A stretch of DNA of 60,000 nt, taken from positions 19,047,127 to 19,107,126 of the forward strand of contig NC_088297.1 of the NCBI RefSeq assembly GCF_032854445.1. The letters run 5' to 3'. A model generated the notes under the pieces. It was not told the DNA's origin. It did not search any database and saw only the letters and a list, made by a program, of their open reading frames with translations. Made by a program: the position numbers and the translations under genes. This document shows, piece by piece, positions 59,006-60,000 of this stretch (position 1 is its first letter; every line of letters begins with the position of its first letter). Source of the stretch: Liolophura sinensis (lineage: Eukaryota > Mollusca > Polyplacophora > Chitonida > Chitonidae).

Positions 59006-60000
59006 ATCTGTTATGAACAAGGTTCATTTACTTATTTTCTGTTCTACTACGTTTTTCTGCCTGGGTTATCTTTGTCAAATAGTTTCACCTCTTCAACACC
59101 ACGTGTGTCATGAACTTTCAAAGTTTGTGGCTGACAAACTAAAGTGAATGTATCTTACTAAATAGACACGTGTATGTCTCAGATGGTGTAGTAAAATTAA
59201 ACTTACCACTACATTTTTTTCCCTTGATTATTCTTCAAATGCCTCTATAATTCTTTCATGCATGAAGCAGCGAACACTTTTTTGGGGAGAAACACGACTC
59301 ATTGCCAAGACTTTAAAAGGCCACTTCACTAAACATCTTATCAGCACTGACAAAAAAAAAGTTCAGGTAATACACAGTAGTTACCTAAGAAAGTTTTGTG
59401 TTCAAACTACTATATTGGCTCTAATTATTCCACACCGCTCCCCCCGCCCAACCAACACACAACCTAAGTATAATTTTCGCTGCAAATAACGGTCTTAATA
59501 TACCATTTTTGCTGTTGTACCATCGTATCACACTTTGATTAGGACATCACCCTACGTGTTCCTTCCTAACAAACATCAAAACACCTTCACAAGATCAATA
59601 GAATTCCCAGAATCAGGAATTCTGGTGTATCCATGGTAATTTATGGTAAATATCCACTACAGTGAATTCCTATGTGGACGCTGCATGATAACATTAATGA
59701 AACTTTATAGAACTGAATTGTTCTTCCACTGAAAGGTTACATGTATTTCTAACATAGCATACATGTACATCTACATGTATATATTTATAGAGGTCGGACT
59801 GATCTATAACTCGTTTGACATTTGTGTGGAGTGCACCTAACAAGGGTGGAAGTGAAGTGATCCCCTGAGAACTTCATGTTAGATCATCTAAAATGTCCTA
59901 GACAAGCGTTCTAGGCCAAATTTTCACTTTCGTTTATGTGTGACAACTTGCAAAGTATCACACTGTCATGGGTCACTGCTCTGGTTTTGCTCTCTATGCC

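Larger units (their letters stand above)
53851..60000. other. no gene seen; repeats and simple sequence
   Basis: Repeat D copy 2, MITE B copy 2, AAT-rich simple sequence at 55.2 kb, a C11 run at 55728, the poly-G tract at 56.0 kb and the CRE pair at 58.8 kb. A 114-codon frame at 58437-58781 on the minus strand has no recognisable domain. Confidence 0.5.

Overview
The window is eukaryotic, AT-rich, intron-rich DNA packed with short interspersed repeats. The only host gene I can recognise is a LAMMER (CDC2-like, CLK) protein kinase on the minus strand, with exons from about 43.7 kb down to about 13.7 kb. The abundant TACATGTA words, tRNA-derived SINEs with a shared core, several MITE-like families and the CLK exon layout suggest a lophotrochozoan invertebrate, most likely a marine mollusc. 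The species is inference.

Kinase locus (13.67-43.68 kb, minus). I reconstructed twelve coding steps from splice signals, codon phase and residue conservation: a short first coding exon (43.6 kb), the DDAEGHLIY exon (36.6 kb), the P-loop exon (36.0 kb), the VALK/alpha-C exon (27.8 kb), five C-lobe exons (26.2 to 23.7 kb), the LAMMER exon (23.1 kb), then two branch points. First, two tandem, homologous, mutually exclusive exons (21.73 and 21.39 kb) encode alternative versions of the same HGRLDWD segment; they differ by 3 nt, and including both breaks the frame. Second, two alternative last exons follow: a 2.2-kb exon (15.33-17.50 kb) that finishes the kinase fold and adds a disordered tail of about 680 residues, and a compact exon (13.67-13.84 kb) that ends the protein in the usual CLK way. 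All four combinations stay in frame. Predicted products are about 390 and 1056 residues. No SR-rich N-terminal domain was found.

0-13.6 kb. There is a frame-broken hAT-type transposase remnant (1.18-3.53 kb, minus), a 1.74-kb interrupted palindrome (4.75-6.49 kb), two MITEs with long terminal inverted repeats (7.7 and 8.7 kb) and a truncated SINE (9.46 kb). The rest is featureless, apart from a possible 3' UTR for the compact isoform.

Introns and 43.7-60 kb. These hold five copies of SINE family 1 (three with target-site duplications), three copies of SINE family 2, six copies of one MITE family, two copies of another, two copies of an unnamed repeat, three minisatellites (23-bp, 63-bp and about 30-bp units) and long poly-G tracts. 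A few CpG-richer islands (38.8, 43.7, 49.8, 53.7 and 58.8 kb) may be promoters or 5' exons. I recognised no other protein-coding gene.
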